The notes under the pieces are model-generated. The model had not been told where the DNA came from and made no database searches. It saw only the letters and a program-made list of their open reading frames with translations. A stretch of 6,139 nucleotides of DNA, taken from NCBI GenBank assembly GCA_964466385.1, contig CAYXNM010000152.1, positions 1 through 6,139 of the forward strand, written 5' to 3'. This document shows positions 1-5,749 of this stretch, piece after piece. The position numbers and the translations under genes are program-made. Each line of letters starts with the position of its first letter. Position 1 is the stretch's first letter. The DNA comes from UBA5972 sp964466385. Its GTDB lineage: Bacteria > Pseudomonadota > Alphaproteobacteria > Rhodobacterales > Rhodobacteraceae.

Positions 1-81
1 CGCTGAAATGACGCGATATCCGCGCCCTTAGGGTTTGGCGGTCTGCGCTCTAAACTCATTGTTCCCCCAATACTCCCGCCG

Positions 82-94
82 GAGGCTCCGCCTC
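82..94 (-). terminator. Weak hairpin at the end of the permease gene
   Basis: The arms GAGGC (82-86) and GCCTC (90-94) can form a 5-bp hairpin with a 3-nt loop, overlapping the permease stop codon on the minus strand. No T-run follows, so it does not meet the usual criteria for an intrinsic terminator. It is the only candidate structure near the end of the minus-strand gene series. Bases 1-81 contain no supported gene. A plus-strand frame entering from the left edge ends in TAG at 29-31, but ten codons are too few to interpret. Confidence 0.2.
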
Positions 95-1871
95 AAAGCG
101 GCCAGAAGAACGGGATCAGGAAACTTGCCAGCAAACCCACCGACAGGTTGAGCGGAATACCAATGCGCATGAAATCCGTGAATTTATACCCACCAGGCCC
201 ATAAACCAGCATGTTGGTCTGATAACCGATCGGGGTTGCGAAGCTGGCCGAGGCAGCCACCATGACGGCAACGACAAGCGGGCGCGGATCGACCCCGAGC
301 GACACGCCAAGGCTGACCGCAATCGGCGTCACGACCACCGCGACTGCGTTGTTGGAGACAAGCTCGGTCAGGACCGAGGTGATCAGATAGACCGCCCAGA
401 CGATCATGAACGGCGGCAGCATGTCGAAAACGGGCACAAGACCTCGGACGATCAGATCGACCGAACCGGCATTTTCCAAAGCGGCCCCCACGGCCAGCAT
501 CGCAAAAATCAGCACCAGCAGACGCCCGTCAACGAAGGAAAACGCCTCCTCCGCGTCAATGGCGCGGCTGAGAAGAACAACGGCGACCGCCACCAGCGCC
601 AGCACGAAAATGGGGGCAACCCCCAGGGCCGCCAGAATGACCAGCGCCCCCAGCACCGCCAGCACGACGGGTGCGCGGTTGCGCCGGAACGCACGATCAC
701 TGGGGCGGGTGATATCGACCATGTCCATGTCGCCCGCAAGGCGCGAAATGTCCTCTGCCGACCCTTCCAGCAGCAACGTGTCGCCCACGCGAACGATCAG
801 ATCATCCATCTGCCGCCCGATATTCTGGTTCCGGCGGTGCACGGCCAGCGGATAAACCCCATAGCGCCGCCTGAGCCGCAGCGACCCCAGCGTGCGTCCG
901 ATCATCCTGCACCCCGGCGAGATCAACGCTTCGACCGTCGTCGTTTCGACCGAGGACAGGCGATCGACATCGCGCACCGCCTTGTTGGCCTGCAAGCCAA
1001 GCAATTCGCCTATTTCCGTTCTGAGCACGACACGGTCGCCCGCCCGCAGGGTCACACGGCCAAGATCGCGCCTTAACGACAAGTCCCCGCGCAGGACATC
1101 GACAACGCGCACCCGGTCGCGCTTGAACAGCTCCACATCCAGCACCCTCTGCCCCACCAGTTCGCTGTCGCCGGGGACCGCGACCTCGGTAAAGAACTTG
1201 CGCTGCCTTCGCTCCCCCAGAAGACCCGCCATCGACTGGCGTTCAGGCAACAGGTGCGGCCCGAAGATCCGCAGGTAAACCAGCCCCCAAACCACCAGAA
1301 CTGCCGCCAGCGGCGTCACCTCGAAGATCGAAAACGCTTCCAGCCCATGAACCCGTGCAACCCCGTCGACAAGAAGGTTGGTCGAGGTGCCGATCAATGT
1401 CAGCGCCCCCCCCAGAATGGCGACATAGCTGAGCGGGATCAGCAATTTCGAAGCGGGAATGCCAATGCTTCGCGAGAGCTGAACGGTCACCGGGATCATG
1501 ACGACGACGACCGGCGTGTTGGAAACAAACGCGCTGGAAACCACGACGAACAGGGTCAGAAGCGCCATGACCAGCACGGGGCGCTCCTGCGCACGCGCTT
1601 CCGCAAGAGACGTGAACCAGTTGAGTGCGCCCGTTCGCACCAGCGCCCCCATGACAACGAACATTGCCCCGATGGTCCAGGGCGCAGGGTTTGAAAAGAC
1701 CGAAACCGCGCTTTCGTAAGGAAGCAACCCGGTTGCAACCAGCACCGCCGCGCCGCCGATGGCCACGACCTCGGTCGGATAGTTTTCGCGCAGAAACATC
1801 GCGAACATGGCCACCACGACGAAAAGGGCGGCCAGGGCGCGAAACGTGGGGTCTGTCAGGATCGCCAGCAT
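93..1871 (-). CDS. SLC13/DASS-family anion permease with two internal RCK_C (TrkA-C) domains
   Basis: This is an inner-membrane transporter of the divalent anion/sodium symporter superfamily. The exact substrate (sulfate, dicarboxylate or another anion) cannot be read from sequence. In the 592-aa form, an N-terminal membrane half carries the SNT motif (about 117-119, SNTP) and GTSTN (161-165). Two soluble RCK_C-like domains follow at about 229-294 and 312-382. The C-terminal membrane half repeats the motif pair as SNN (506-508) and YQTN (550-553). This inverted-repeat arrangement is the family's ion- and substrate-binding architecture. RCK_C domains usually bind small ligands and regulate transport. 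I chose the ATG at 1871 because it lies 13 nt after the upstream gene's stop with a weak AGG ahead of it. An in-frame ATG at 1919 (608 aa) would overlap that gene by 35 nt and has no visible ribosome binding site. Family confidence is high; the start is uncertain. Confidence 0.93.
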   Translation of the reverse strand: MLAILTDPTFRALAALFVVVAMFAMFLRENYPTEVVAIGGAAVLVATGLLPYESAVSVFSNPAPWTIGAMFVVMGALVRTGALNWFTSLAEARAQERPVLVMALLTLFVVVSSAFVSNTPVVVVMIPVTVQLSRSIGIPASKLLIPLSYVAILGGALTLIGTSTNLLVDGVARVHGLEAFSIFEVTPLAAVLVVWGLVYLRIFGPHLLPERQSMAGLLGERRQRKFFTEVAVPGDSELVGQRVLDVELFKRDRVRVVDVLRGDLSLRRDLGRVTLRAGDRVVLRTEIGELLGLQANKAVRDVDRLSSVETTTVEALISPGCRMIGRTLGSLRLRRRYGVYPLAVHRRNQNIGRQMDDLIVRVGDTLLLEGSAEDISRLAGDMDMVDITRPSDRAFRRNRAPVVLAVLGALVILAALGVAPIFVLALVAVAVVLLSRAIDAEEAFSFVDGRLLVLIFAMLAVGAALENAGSVDLIVRGLVPVFDMLPPFMIVWAVYLITSVLTELVSNNAVAVVVTPIAVSLGVSLGVDPRPLVVAVMVAASASFATPIGYQTNMLVYGPGGYKFTDFMRIGIPLNLSVGLLASFLIPFFWPL

Positions 1872-1884
1872 CAGCGCCAACCTA

Positions 1885-2814
1885 TCAGACTTCGGCCGGT
1901 TTGTCGCCACCCGCGTCATCCGGCAGGGGCGCGTTCGGTGCTTTGGGCTGCACCAGAAAGAGACCGATCATCATCACACCAAGGGCGGCCCAAACCCACA
2001 GCGTGTAACTTTCCCCCAACAGCACCATCGCCCAGATCACACCTGTTCCCGTCACCAGATACGAAACCTGGCTGGCAAAGACCGATCCCGTTCGCCCCAC
2101 CAGCCACACATAGGCCGAATAAATGAAGGCGTGGATGAGCGAGGACCCGATCAGCGCATATTCCGGTGCCGCCCAGGGGGCGGTTGCGTCGACCCACTGA
2201 CCGCTGAACCACGCAAGCGGGATCACCACGAGCAAGCCCAGCAGCGACGCACCCAGCAACAGTTGGGCCGGTTCCAGATCGGCGATGCCGACCTTTGCAA
2301 CCCACGTGCCTTCGATGGCGTACATCAAGGGCGCAAGCGCGGCGAACAATATCCAGAACGCAGCGGACGGTGTCGCGAGGTTTTCCTGAGGGCCGGCCAA
2401 AAGGACGATGGCAAGCGCGCCACACATAACGCCAACGCCCCGCAGCAGCGAAGCTTTCTCCAACCTGATCGCCAGAGCCAGCGGCAGGGCGAACATCGGC
2501 ACCAGCGAAATGATGATCGACAGGTAACCCGACGGCAGATGGATCGCGGCGCGATAGCTGACGGCGTTCGGAATGATCGTTCCACCAAGCGCGATCACCG
2601 CATAGCGCCACAGATGACGGCGACGCAGCGGCAACCCTTTGCCACGCGCAACGATCAGGACCCCGAGCGCAATCGAGGTAATGACCATCTGCCAGACGAT
2701 CAGGCCCAGGGGCTGATGGCCCGTTGACACAGCGGTTTTGCTCAGGGGTTGCGTCAGCCCCCAACCTGAACCAAGGACAAACAGCACGGCAAAGTAAAAC
2801 GCCGAAACCTTCAT
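1885..2814 (-). CDS. EamA/DMT-family transporter (RhaT/YdcZ-like 10-helix permease)
   Basis: This is a 309-aa, very hydrophobic inner-membrane protein with the two-repeat EamA layout: repeat 1 at about residues 5-142 and repeat 2 at about 152-290. Each repeat ends with the typical last-helix pattern: near 119-139 (E119, R125, G126, then a Gly/Ala/Val/Leu helix) and near the LLGES segment plus its following helix. Ten membrane segments are expected, and the Asp/Lys-containing tail is polar. Members export or import metabolites such as amino acids or nucleotides; the substrate here is unknown. The ATG at 2814 overlaps the stop of the upstream phosphoesterase as ATGA, and no Shine-Dalgarno is visible, so translation is probably coupled. 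The reading frame stays open upstream to 3126, but that part lies over the phosphoesterase and has no membrane-protein character. Confidence 0.93.
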   Translation of the reverse strand: MKVSAFYFAVLFVLGSGWGLTQPLSKTAVSTGHQPLGLIVWQMVITSIALGVLIVARGKGLPLRRRHLWRYAVIALGGTIIPNAVSYRAAIHLPSGYLSIIISLVPMFALPLALAIRLEKASLLRGVGVMCGALAIVLLAGPQENLATPSAAFWILFAALAPLMYAIEGTWVAKVGIADLEPAQLLLGASLLGLLVVIPLAWFSGQWVDATAPWAAPEYALIGSSLIHAFIYSAYVWLVGRTGSVFASQVSYLVTGTGVIWAMVLLGESYTLWVWAALGVMMIGLFLVQPKAPNAPLPDDAGGDKPAEV

Positions 2815-3623
2815 GGCAAAGCAGCGTTCAGCCGGCCGCGCAGGCGAACCGGCATGACCGAGCGCGCCAGACCCGAATTCCCGTCGGTTTCCACGATCAC
2901 GCCACAAAGGGTCGCCTCGCCGTTCGCAGGGGTAAACCTGTCCTTGTTCATCCCGGTTACGAAACGCCGCATCGGCTCGGTCTTTTCCATCCCGATGACG
3001 CTGTCGTAATCTCCGCACATGCCCGCATCGGTCTGATAGGCCGTCCCGCGCGCAAGGATCTGGCCATCCGCCGTCGGAACATGCGTATGCGTTCCCACGA
3101 CCAGCGAGGCGCGTCCGTCGCACCAATGGCCCATCGCCATTTTTTCCGAGGTCGCCTCGGCATGAAAATCAACGATGATCGCAGAGATCCTGCCGCCCAG
3201 AGGGTGCGACTTGAGAACCTGATCCACGGCCGAAAAGGGATCGGCAAACGGCTTTTTCATGAAAACCTGCCCCAGTGCCTGAACCACCAGCACCGTCTTT
3301 CCACGGGGGGCCTGAAACACGCGAAACCCGACGCCGGGCGCGCTTTTTGCATAGTTGAGCGGGCGCAGGATACGCGGTTCGGACCCGATCGCTGACAGCA
3401 TGTCCTTTTGATCGAACGCATGATCGCCCAGTGTCACGCAATCTGCCCCCGCGTTCAGCAGGCCCTGTGCATGTGCGCCGTTCAGACCCATGCCGCCGGT
3501 TGCATTCTCTCCGTTCACGACAACGAAATCGAGCGCCAGATCCTGGCGCAACTGGGCCAGTTCAGCGCTGACCGCGTTGCGACCGGCGCGTCCCATGACG
3601 TCTCCGAGGAATAGGATTCTCAT
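2811..3623 (-). CDS. TIGR00282/YmdB-type metallophosphoesterase
   Basis: This is a 270-aa cytoplasmic calcineurin-like phosphoesterase. Its length and motif spacing match the YmdB family, whose Bacillus subtilis member hydrolyses 2',3'-cyclic nucleotides. Visible metal-site motifs are GD at 7-8 followed by GRAGR, NGEN at 37-40, GDH at 66-68, DFHAE at 152-156 (H154), and GTHTH at 177-181 (H179, H181). TDAGMCG at 198-204 is also family-typical. The position that is Asn in GNH of B. subtilis YmdB (N67) is Asp here (GDH). I believe this variant recurs in relatives, but cannot check. The gene sits 46 nt after fau and overlaps the transporter gene by 4 nt. No clear Shine-Dalgarno precedes the ATG at 3623. 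A small imperfect hairpin (3630-3648, arms CGATTG/TAATCG) lies just upstream of it. The physiological substrate in this organism is unknown. Confidence 0.92.
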   Translation of the reverse strand: MRILFLGDVMGRAGRNAVSAELAQLRQDLALDFVVVNGENATGGMGLNGAHAQGLLNAGADCVTLGDHAFDQKDMLSAIGSEPRILRPLNYAKSAPGVGFRVFQAPRGKTVLVVQALGQVFMKKPFADPFSAVDQVLKSHPLGGRISAIIVDFHAEATSEKMAMGHWCDGRASLVVGTHTHVPTADGQILARGTAYQTDAGMCGDYDSVIGMEKTEPMRRFVTGMNKDRFTPANGEATLCGVIVETDGNSGLARSVMPVRLRGRLNAALP

Positions 3624-3669
3624 GCGCCACGATTAGCCAGACCAATCGGCAAGGGCAAGTGGGCTTGGC

Positions 3670-4233
3670 TCAGAAAGTCAGGATCCGGTTTGGGGTCACG
3701 ATTGCATCCAGCTTTTGATCCGTCTGTTCGATCGGAAGGTGCTCCAGTTCCTGACCGTCATAAGCAAAGCCGACGCCGACCACGGCATTCATGCGTCGAA
3801 GACCCTGAAACGAACGGTCGTAGAACCCGCCGCCATAACCCAACCGATACCCGTTGGCATCAAACGCCACCAGCGGCGTTATCAGAACATCGGGGTCCAG
3901 AAACTCCTCGATCAGCGGAATACGGGCGCCAAAGGGGCCTTCCGTCATTTCCATGTCCGGTTTCCAGCGGCAAAAGTGGAGCGGCATGCCCGCACCCTGA
4001 ATGACCGGAACGCACACGGTCTTGCCTGCCGCGCACAGCCGCTCCATCACTGGCAGCGGGCTGATTTCCGTGCGGATGGGCATGTAGCCCGCAAAGCAAT
4101 CGACCCCCGAAAGCGTGTTCAGATAATCCCACAATCGCGCGCAGGCGTCCGCGTCCCGACCCAGTTCGTGGGCCTGTTTGCGCGCGGCAAACGCCGTCTT
4201 GCGCGCCGCGGCTTTCCTTTCCTGAATATTCAC
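3670..4233 (-). CDS. fau: 5-formyltetrahydrofolate cyclo-ligase (MTHFS)
   Basis: This 187-aa cytoplasmic enzyme converts 5-formyl-THF plus ATP to 5,10-methenyl-THF, salvaging the stable folate into one-carbon metabolism. The protein has the normal family length. It carries the N-terminal basic helix (R11, K12), the substrate-side segment around IRTEI (53-57), and the diagnostic GYRLGYGGGFYDR motif (128-140). A conserved tail follows with D176 and TPNRIL. Translation starts at GTG 4233, preceded by AAAGGG with 6 nt between AGGG and GTG. The gene lies about 75 nt downstream of the 6S RNA on the same strand. The ssrS-fau (ygfA) pairing is widely conserved in proteobacteria, and in Rhodobacter the two are reported to be co-expressed. 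The phosphoesterase gene follows after 46 nt. Confidence 0.96.
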   Translation of the reverse strand: MNIQERKAAARKTAFAARKQAHELGRDADACARLWDYLNTLSGVDCFAGYMPIRTEISPLPVMERLCAAGKTVCVPVIQGAGMPLHFCRWKPDMEMTEGPFGARIPLIEEFLDPDVLITPLVAFDANGYRLGYGGGFYDRSFQGLRRMNAVVGVGFAYDGQELEHLPIEQTDQKLDAIVTPNRILTF

Positions 4234-4308
4234 GTGGTACCCTTTGCGCCTGACCGTTCCCGACAGCGCCCGATATCGTCAAAAAACATCTGGGGATCAA
4301 GCAGGAAA

Positions 4309-4477
4309 GCGGCGGGTCCACCAGGTACAGACGTGGAGGTATTGCATTCCCGAGAGCCTGGTTCAACCAGGTGGGCGCCAGGTGCGTTAGACCACGGTCA
4401 GTCGCAGAGCCAGCTCCCTTACGAAAATGTAAGGCCACTGGAATGGGACCTCGCACGGAAAGGGCAGAACCCGCCGC
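4309..4477 (-). ncRNA. ssrS: 6S RNA
   Basis: 6S RNA mimics an open promoter and binds housekeeping RNA polymerase holoenzyme. The assignment rests on position, folding and promoter. It lies immediately upstream of fau on the same strand. Its ends form an 11-bp closing stem (RNA from 4477-4467, GCGGCGGGTTC, with 4319-4309, GGACCCGCCGC; one G-U pair). A second stem pairs 4452-4448 with 4340-4336 (GAGGT/ACCTC) and 4445-4440 with 4350-4345 (CATTCC/GGAATG). Inside are local hairpins: CCTTAC/GTAAGG over 4417-4434, CCTGG/CCAGG over 4357-4371, and an apical TGCG...CGCA element. This gives the long rod with an interrupted centre expected of 6S. The predicted +1 falls on the first base of the closing stem. 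Ends are good to a few nucleotides. A T6 stretch (4286-4281) lies downstream without a clear hairpin, so the 3' end is probably made by processing. Confidence 0.86.
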
Positions 4478-4482
4478 CGCCA

Positions 4483-4511
4483 AAGATATGCGCACTGTCC
4501 GGGTTTCACAA
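4483..4511 (-). promoter_or_regulatory. Promoter of the 6S RNA (and probably fau and downstream genes)
   Basis: On the minus strand, TTGTGA (-35, 4511-4506) and TATCTT (-10, 4488-4483) are separated by exactly 17 bp. The expected start, about 7 nt beyond the -10, is at 4475-4477, which coincides with the first nucleotide of the 6S closing stem. The boxes are imperfect, but the spacing and RNA end support each other. Confidence 0.6.
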
Positions 4512-4526
4512 GATGGCAACCGGGTC

Positions 4527-4555
4527 TTGACGTGATGTTCACGGATTGTTCATAT
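4527..4555 (+). promoter_or_regulatory. Candidate mmcB promoter, possibly giving a leaderless mRNA
   Basis: TTGACG (4527-4532) is a 5/6 match to the -35 consensus. A 17-bp spacer leads to TCATAT (4550-4555), a modest -10. Transcription would then begin around 4561-4562, on or next to the mmcB ATG, and no Shine-Dalgarno is visible before that ATG. The LexA box lies within the spacer and reaches the -10. Confidence 0.5.
4537..4551 (+). promoter_or_regulatory. LexA (SOS) box, alphaproteobacterial type
   Basis: The sequence GTTCACGGATTGTTC is an exact match to the alphaproteobacterial LexA consensus GTTC-N7-GTTC. It overlaps the mmcB promoter, so bound LexA would block it. mmcB is an SOS gene in Caulobacter, so the site and the gene identity agree. 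Confidence 0.88.
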
Positions 4556-4560
4556 GCGCC

Positions 4561-5013
4561 ATGACCCATGATCTCATGCCCGGACAATTGCTGGCACGCG
4601 GCGTTTGCCGCCACCTGAGGCAATACGATTTCCAGACGCTGGAAGAATTCGTTCCCTCTGCCGGGTTGAGGGTGGATGTCGTCGCCCTTGGGCCCAAAGG
4701 CGAAATCTGGGTGATCGAATGCAAATCCTCACGCGCCGATTTTCAGTCCGATGACAAATGGCAGGGGTATCTGGAATGGTGTGACCGTTATTTCTGGGCC
4801 GTTGACGACGCCTTCCCGACCGAGTTGCTGCCGGATGACACCGGGCTCATTCTTGCAGACGCCTATGACGCAGAAATCCGCCGTATGCCCGCGGAAGCCA
4901 AACTCGCCCCGGCGCGGCGCAAGAAGCTGACCTTGAAAATCGCCAGAAACGCCAGCGCGCGTCTTCAGGCATTTCGCGACCCGGCACCGTCGGACCGGTT
5001 TCGCGCTATTTAG
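4561..5013 (+). CDS. mmcB: MmcB family DNA repair protein (PD-(D/E)XK nuclease-like)
   Basis: This is a 150-aa soluble protein of the MmcB/DUF-type PD-(D/E)XK family. The Caulobacter member is SOS-induced and contributes to tolerance of mitomycin C damage. The nuclease core signature is visible: RVDV with D39, a turn (GPKGEI), then IECK with E53 and K55, followed by the conserved SSRADFQSDDKWQGY (56-70) and WCDRYFWAVD (73-82). A basic stretch (RRKKLTLK, 119-126) could touch DNA. The ATG at 4561 is chosen because it directly follows the promoter. The ATG at 4576 (MPGQLLARG) is an alternative start and would remove five residues. The reading frame also extends up to a TTG at 4546, but this lies inside the LexA box. 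The gene is divergent from the 6S RNA, and its end overlaps the convergent small gene by 8 nt. Confidence 0.92.
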   Translation: MTHDLMPGQLLARGVCRHLRQYDFQTLEEFVPSAGLRVDVVALGPKGEIWVIECKSSRADFQSDDKWQGYLEWCDRYFWAVDDAFPTELLPDDTGLILADAYDAEIRRMPAEAKLAPARRKKLTLKIARNASARLQAFRDPAPSDRFRAI

Positions 5014-5194
5014 CCAGTTCACGCGCCTGCCGGGCGGCGGCCTTCAGTTCCTCGGCGATTTCCTCGGCCTCTTCGGGATCGAAATCCAGCGGCAGTTGCA
5101 TGGACTCCGCGTCAACGAATATCCGCACCATTCCCATCGAGGTGGGCCCGATCTGCAAATTCGCGGCGACGTCACTTTGTTTGTTGATACTCAT
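5006..5194 (-). CDS. Small acidic DUF6324-like protein
   Basis: This encodes a 62-aa soluble protein with no signal peptide or membrane segment. It has an N-terminal beta-type region (NLQIGPTSMGMVRIFV, about 12-27), then LPLDFDPEEAEEIAEEL (34-50) and an Ala-rich, mixed-charge helix to the C-terminus. The IGPT...G-MVR and LDFDPEEAEEIAEE pattern resembles DUF6324, a short family of unknown function that I associate with Rhodobacteraceae. That family name is from memory. The ATG at 5194 is preceded by AGGAG with a 6-nt spacer, which fixes the start and rules out the in-frame ATG at 5251. It is convergent with mmcB, sharing 8 nt at the 3' ends. A 21-bp near-palindrome lies in its leader. Confidence 0.85.
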   Translation of the reverse strand: MSINKQSDVAANLQIGPTSMGMVRIFVDAESMQLPLDFDPEEAEEIAEELKAAARQARELAK

Positions 5195-5223
5195 CTGACA
5201 CTCCTGAAAACCGATGCTGGCTA

Positions 5224-5244
5224 GCGTCCGGGCAGCCGGGACGC
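5224..5244. repeat. 21-bp near-palindrome upstream of the DUF6324-like gene
   Basis: The sequence is symmetric about A5234: GCGTCC (5224-5229) and GGACGC (5239-5244) form the outer arms, and GGC (5231-5233) and GCC (5235-5237) the inner arms. Only positions 5230/5238 and the centre break the symmetry. It sits about 30-50 nt before the start codon at 5194, next to a TTGACT (minus strand, 5251-5246) that could be a -35 with a poor -10. It could be an operator or a leader hairpin. Confidence 0.4.
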
Positions 5245-5333
5245 AAGTCAATTATGCTGGCCTGCGTCAAGGGTTCCGGTTCCGTACGGCCGGTTTCAAG
5301 GCGTGTTTTGCCCGAACTCACCTAAAAATCGGA

Positions 5334-5381
5334 TAATAATGTTTCTAAATGTGCCCCTAATTCGTAATAATTATGCTAAAT
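5334..5381. repeat. AT-rich direct repeat, 17 bp twice at 31-bp period
   Basis: TAATAATGTTTCTAAAT (5334-5350) and TAATAATTATGCTAAAT (5365-5381) agree at 14 of 17 positions. Start-to-start spacing is 31 bp, close to three helical turns, so a protein would meet both on the same face. The copies share looser flanks: CCTAA followed by TCG before each copy, and a C-rich block after. The stretch 5321-5400 has 27 G/C in 80 bases by hand count, far below the GC-rich genes around it. No coding frame was found in 5195-5493; this repeat and the palindrome at 5434 are what the gap holds. Confidence 0.5.
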
Positions 5382-5414
5382 CGGCCATTTTCGGATTGTC
5401 AAGGCACTATTTCG

Positions 5415-5443
5415 TTGACTAAGCGGATTGTTGCCGATGACAT
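5415..5443 (+). promoter_or_regulatory. Candidate promoter of the small membrane protein pair
   Basis: TTGACT (5415-5420, 5/6 to consensus) and TGACAT (5438-5443, 4/6) are 17 bp apart. The predicted start near 5450 leaves a leader of about 44 nt with AGGA at 5481-5484 before the ATG at 5494. A second possible -35, TTGTCA (5397-5402), with CTAAGC as -10 is weaker. Confidence 0.42.
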
Positions 5444-5446
5444 CGG
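5434..5446. promoter_or_regulatory. Perfect 13-bp palindrome over the candidate -10
   Basis: CCGATGACATCGG is a perfect 6-1-6 inverted repeat. It contains the candidate -10 hexamer TGACAT, so a dimer bound here would block promoter opening. Read as RNA it could only form a short stem (CCGAT/ATCGG, loop GAC), so a DNA operator is the likelier reading. Confidence 0.4.
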
Positions 5447-5493
5447 GCCACTCTGTCAGACAAAAGGCAGAAGCAAAAAGAGGAAGCAGTAAT

Positions 5494-5712
5494 ATGATTG
5501 ATCAAGTAAAGTCCGCGATCAAGAGCGTAACCGAAATCGGTGTCGCGCTCCTCGCATTGGCGATTGTGGCGACAATCCTTCTGGGATCGGCGCAAACCTG
5601 GGTGTTTGGCGACGTCGTCGACAACCTGATCGTACTGATCCGGCAATTCGGAGACGCGGGTCTGGCCGGTCTGATCGCTTTGGGTGTTGTACTCTGGCTG
5701 TTCCAGAAATAG
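5494..5712 (+). CDS. Small two-helix membrane protein, copy A, function unknown
   Basis: This gene encodes 72 aa. A short amphipathic N-terminus (MIDQVKSAIKS) is followed by membrane helix 1 (about 12-31, starting VTEIG and ending ILLG). A polar link (SAQTW) and a moderately hydrophobic segment (VFGDVVDNLIVLIRQFGDAG) come next, then helix 2 (about 52-70) and a terminal QK. There is no signal peptidase site, no lipobox and no catalytic motif. The ATG at 5494 is chosen because AGGA (5481-5484) precedes it by 9 nt. An upstream TTG at 5428 lies in the promoter palindrome region. The next gene encodes a related protein. The size and topology would suit a holin-like, pore-forming or structural membrane protein, but nothing in the sequence decides this. 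There are no phage genes nearby. Confidence 0.82.
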   Translation: MIDQVKSAIKSVTEIGVALLALAIVATILLGSAQTWVFGDVVDNLIVLIRQFGDAGLAGLIALGVVLWLFQK

Positions 5713-5720
5713 TCTGAACA

Positions 5721-5729
5721 CCCCCCCCC
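5721..5729 (+). repeat. C9 homopolymer between the two small genes
   Basis: Nine consecutive C bases lie 9 nt after the stop of copy A and 20 nt before the start of copy B. In RNA this tract is complementary to the G8 run inside copy B (5857-5864). It is a plausible slippage site and also a place where sequencing errors are common. Confidence 0.7.
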
Positions 5730-5749
5730 GGCAATGAATTCGGACGCCC

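Noticed and set aside
406..855. Plus-strand frame rich in Ser/Thr/Ala/Arg opposite the permease
   Set aside because: It is antisense to the RCK_C and membrane half of the permease, with composition expected from its codons read backwards.
1807..2727. A 306-codon open frame on the plus strand opposite the EamA transporter gene
   Set aside because: Its product is an Arg/Gln/His-rich polar string with no domain, and it is antisense to a gene with clear EamA features. This is typical of the mirror frame of a hydrophobic protein in GC-rich DNA.
4281..4300. Intrinsic terminator after the 6S RNA at the T6 stretch
   Set aside because: No stable GC-rich hairpin directly precedes the T-run. Read-through into fau with processing of the RNA fits better.
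3715..4530. A 271-codon plus-strand frame opposite fau and the 6S RNA
   Set aside because: It runs across a conserved enzyme gene and a structured RNA, has low-complexity basic composition and has no ribosome binding site.
5334..5381. Repeats upstream of the small genes as a CRISPR array
   Set aside because: There are only two imperfect copies, no regular spacers and no cas genes.
5334..5446. CtrA-type regulatory site
   Set aside because: No TTAA-N7-TTAA pair with the right spacing was found; the TAA-rich matches are too loose in AT-rich DNA.
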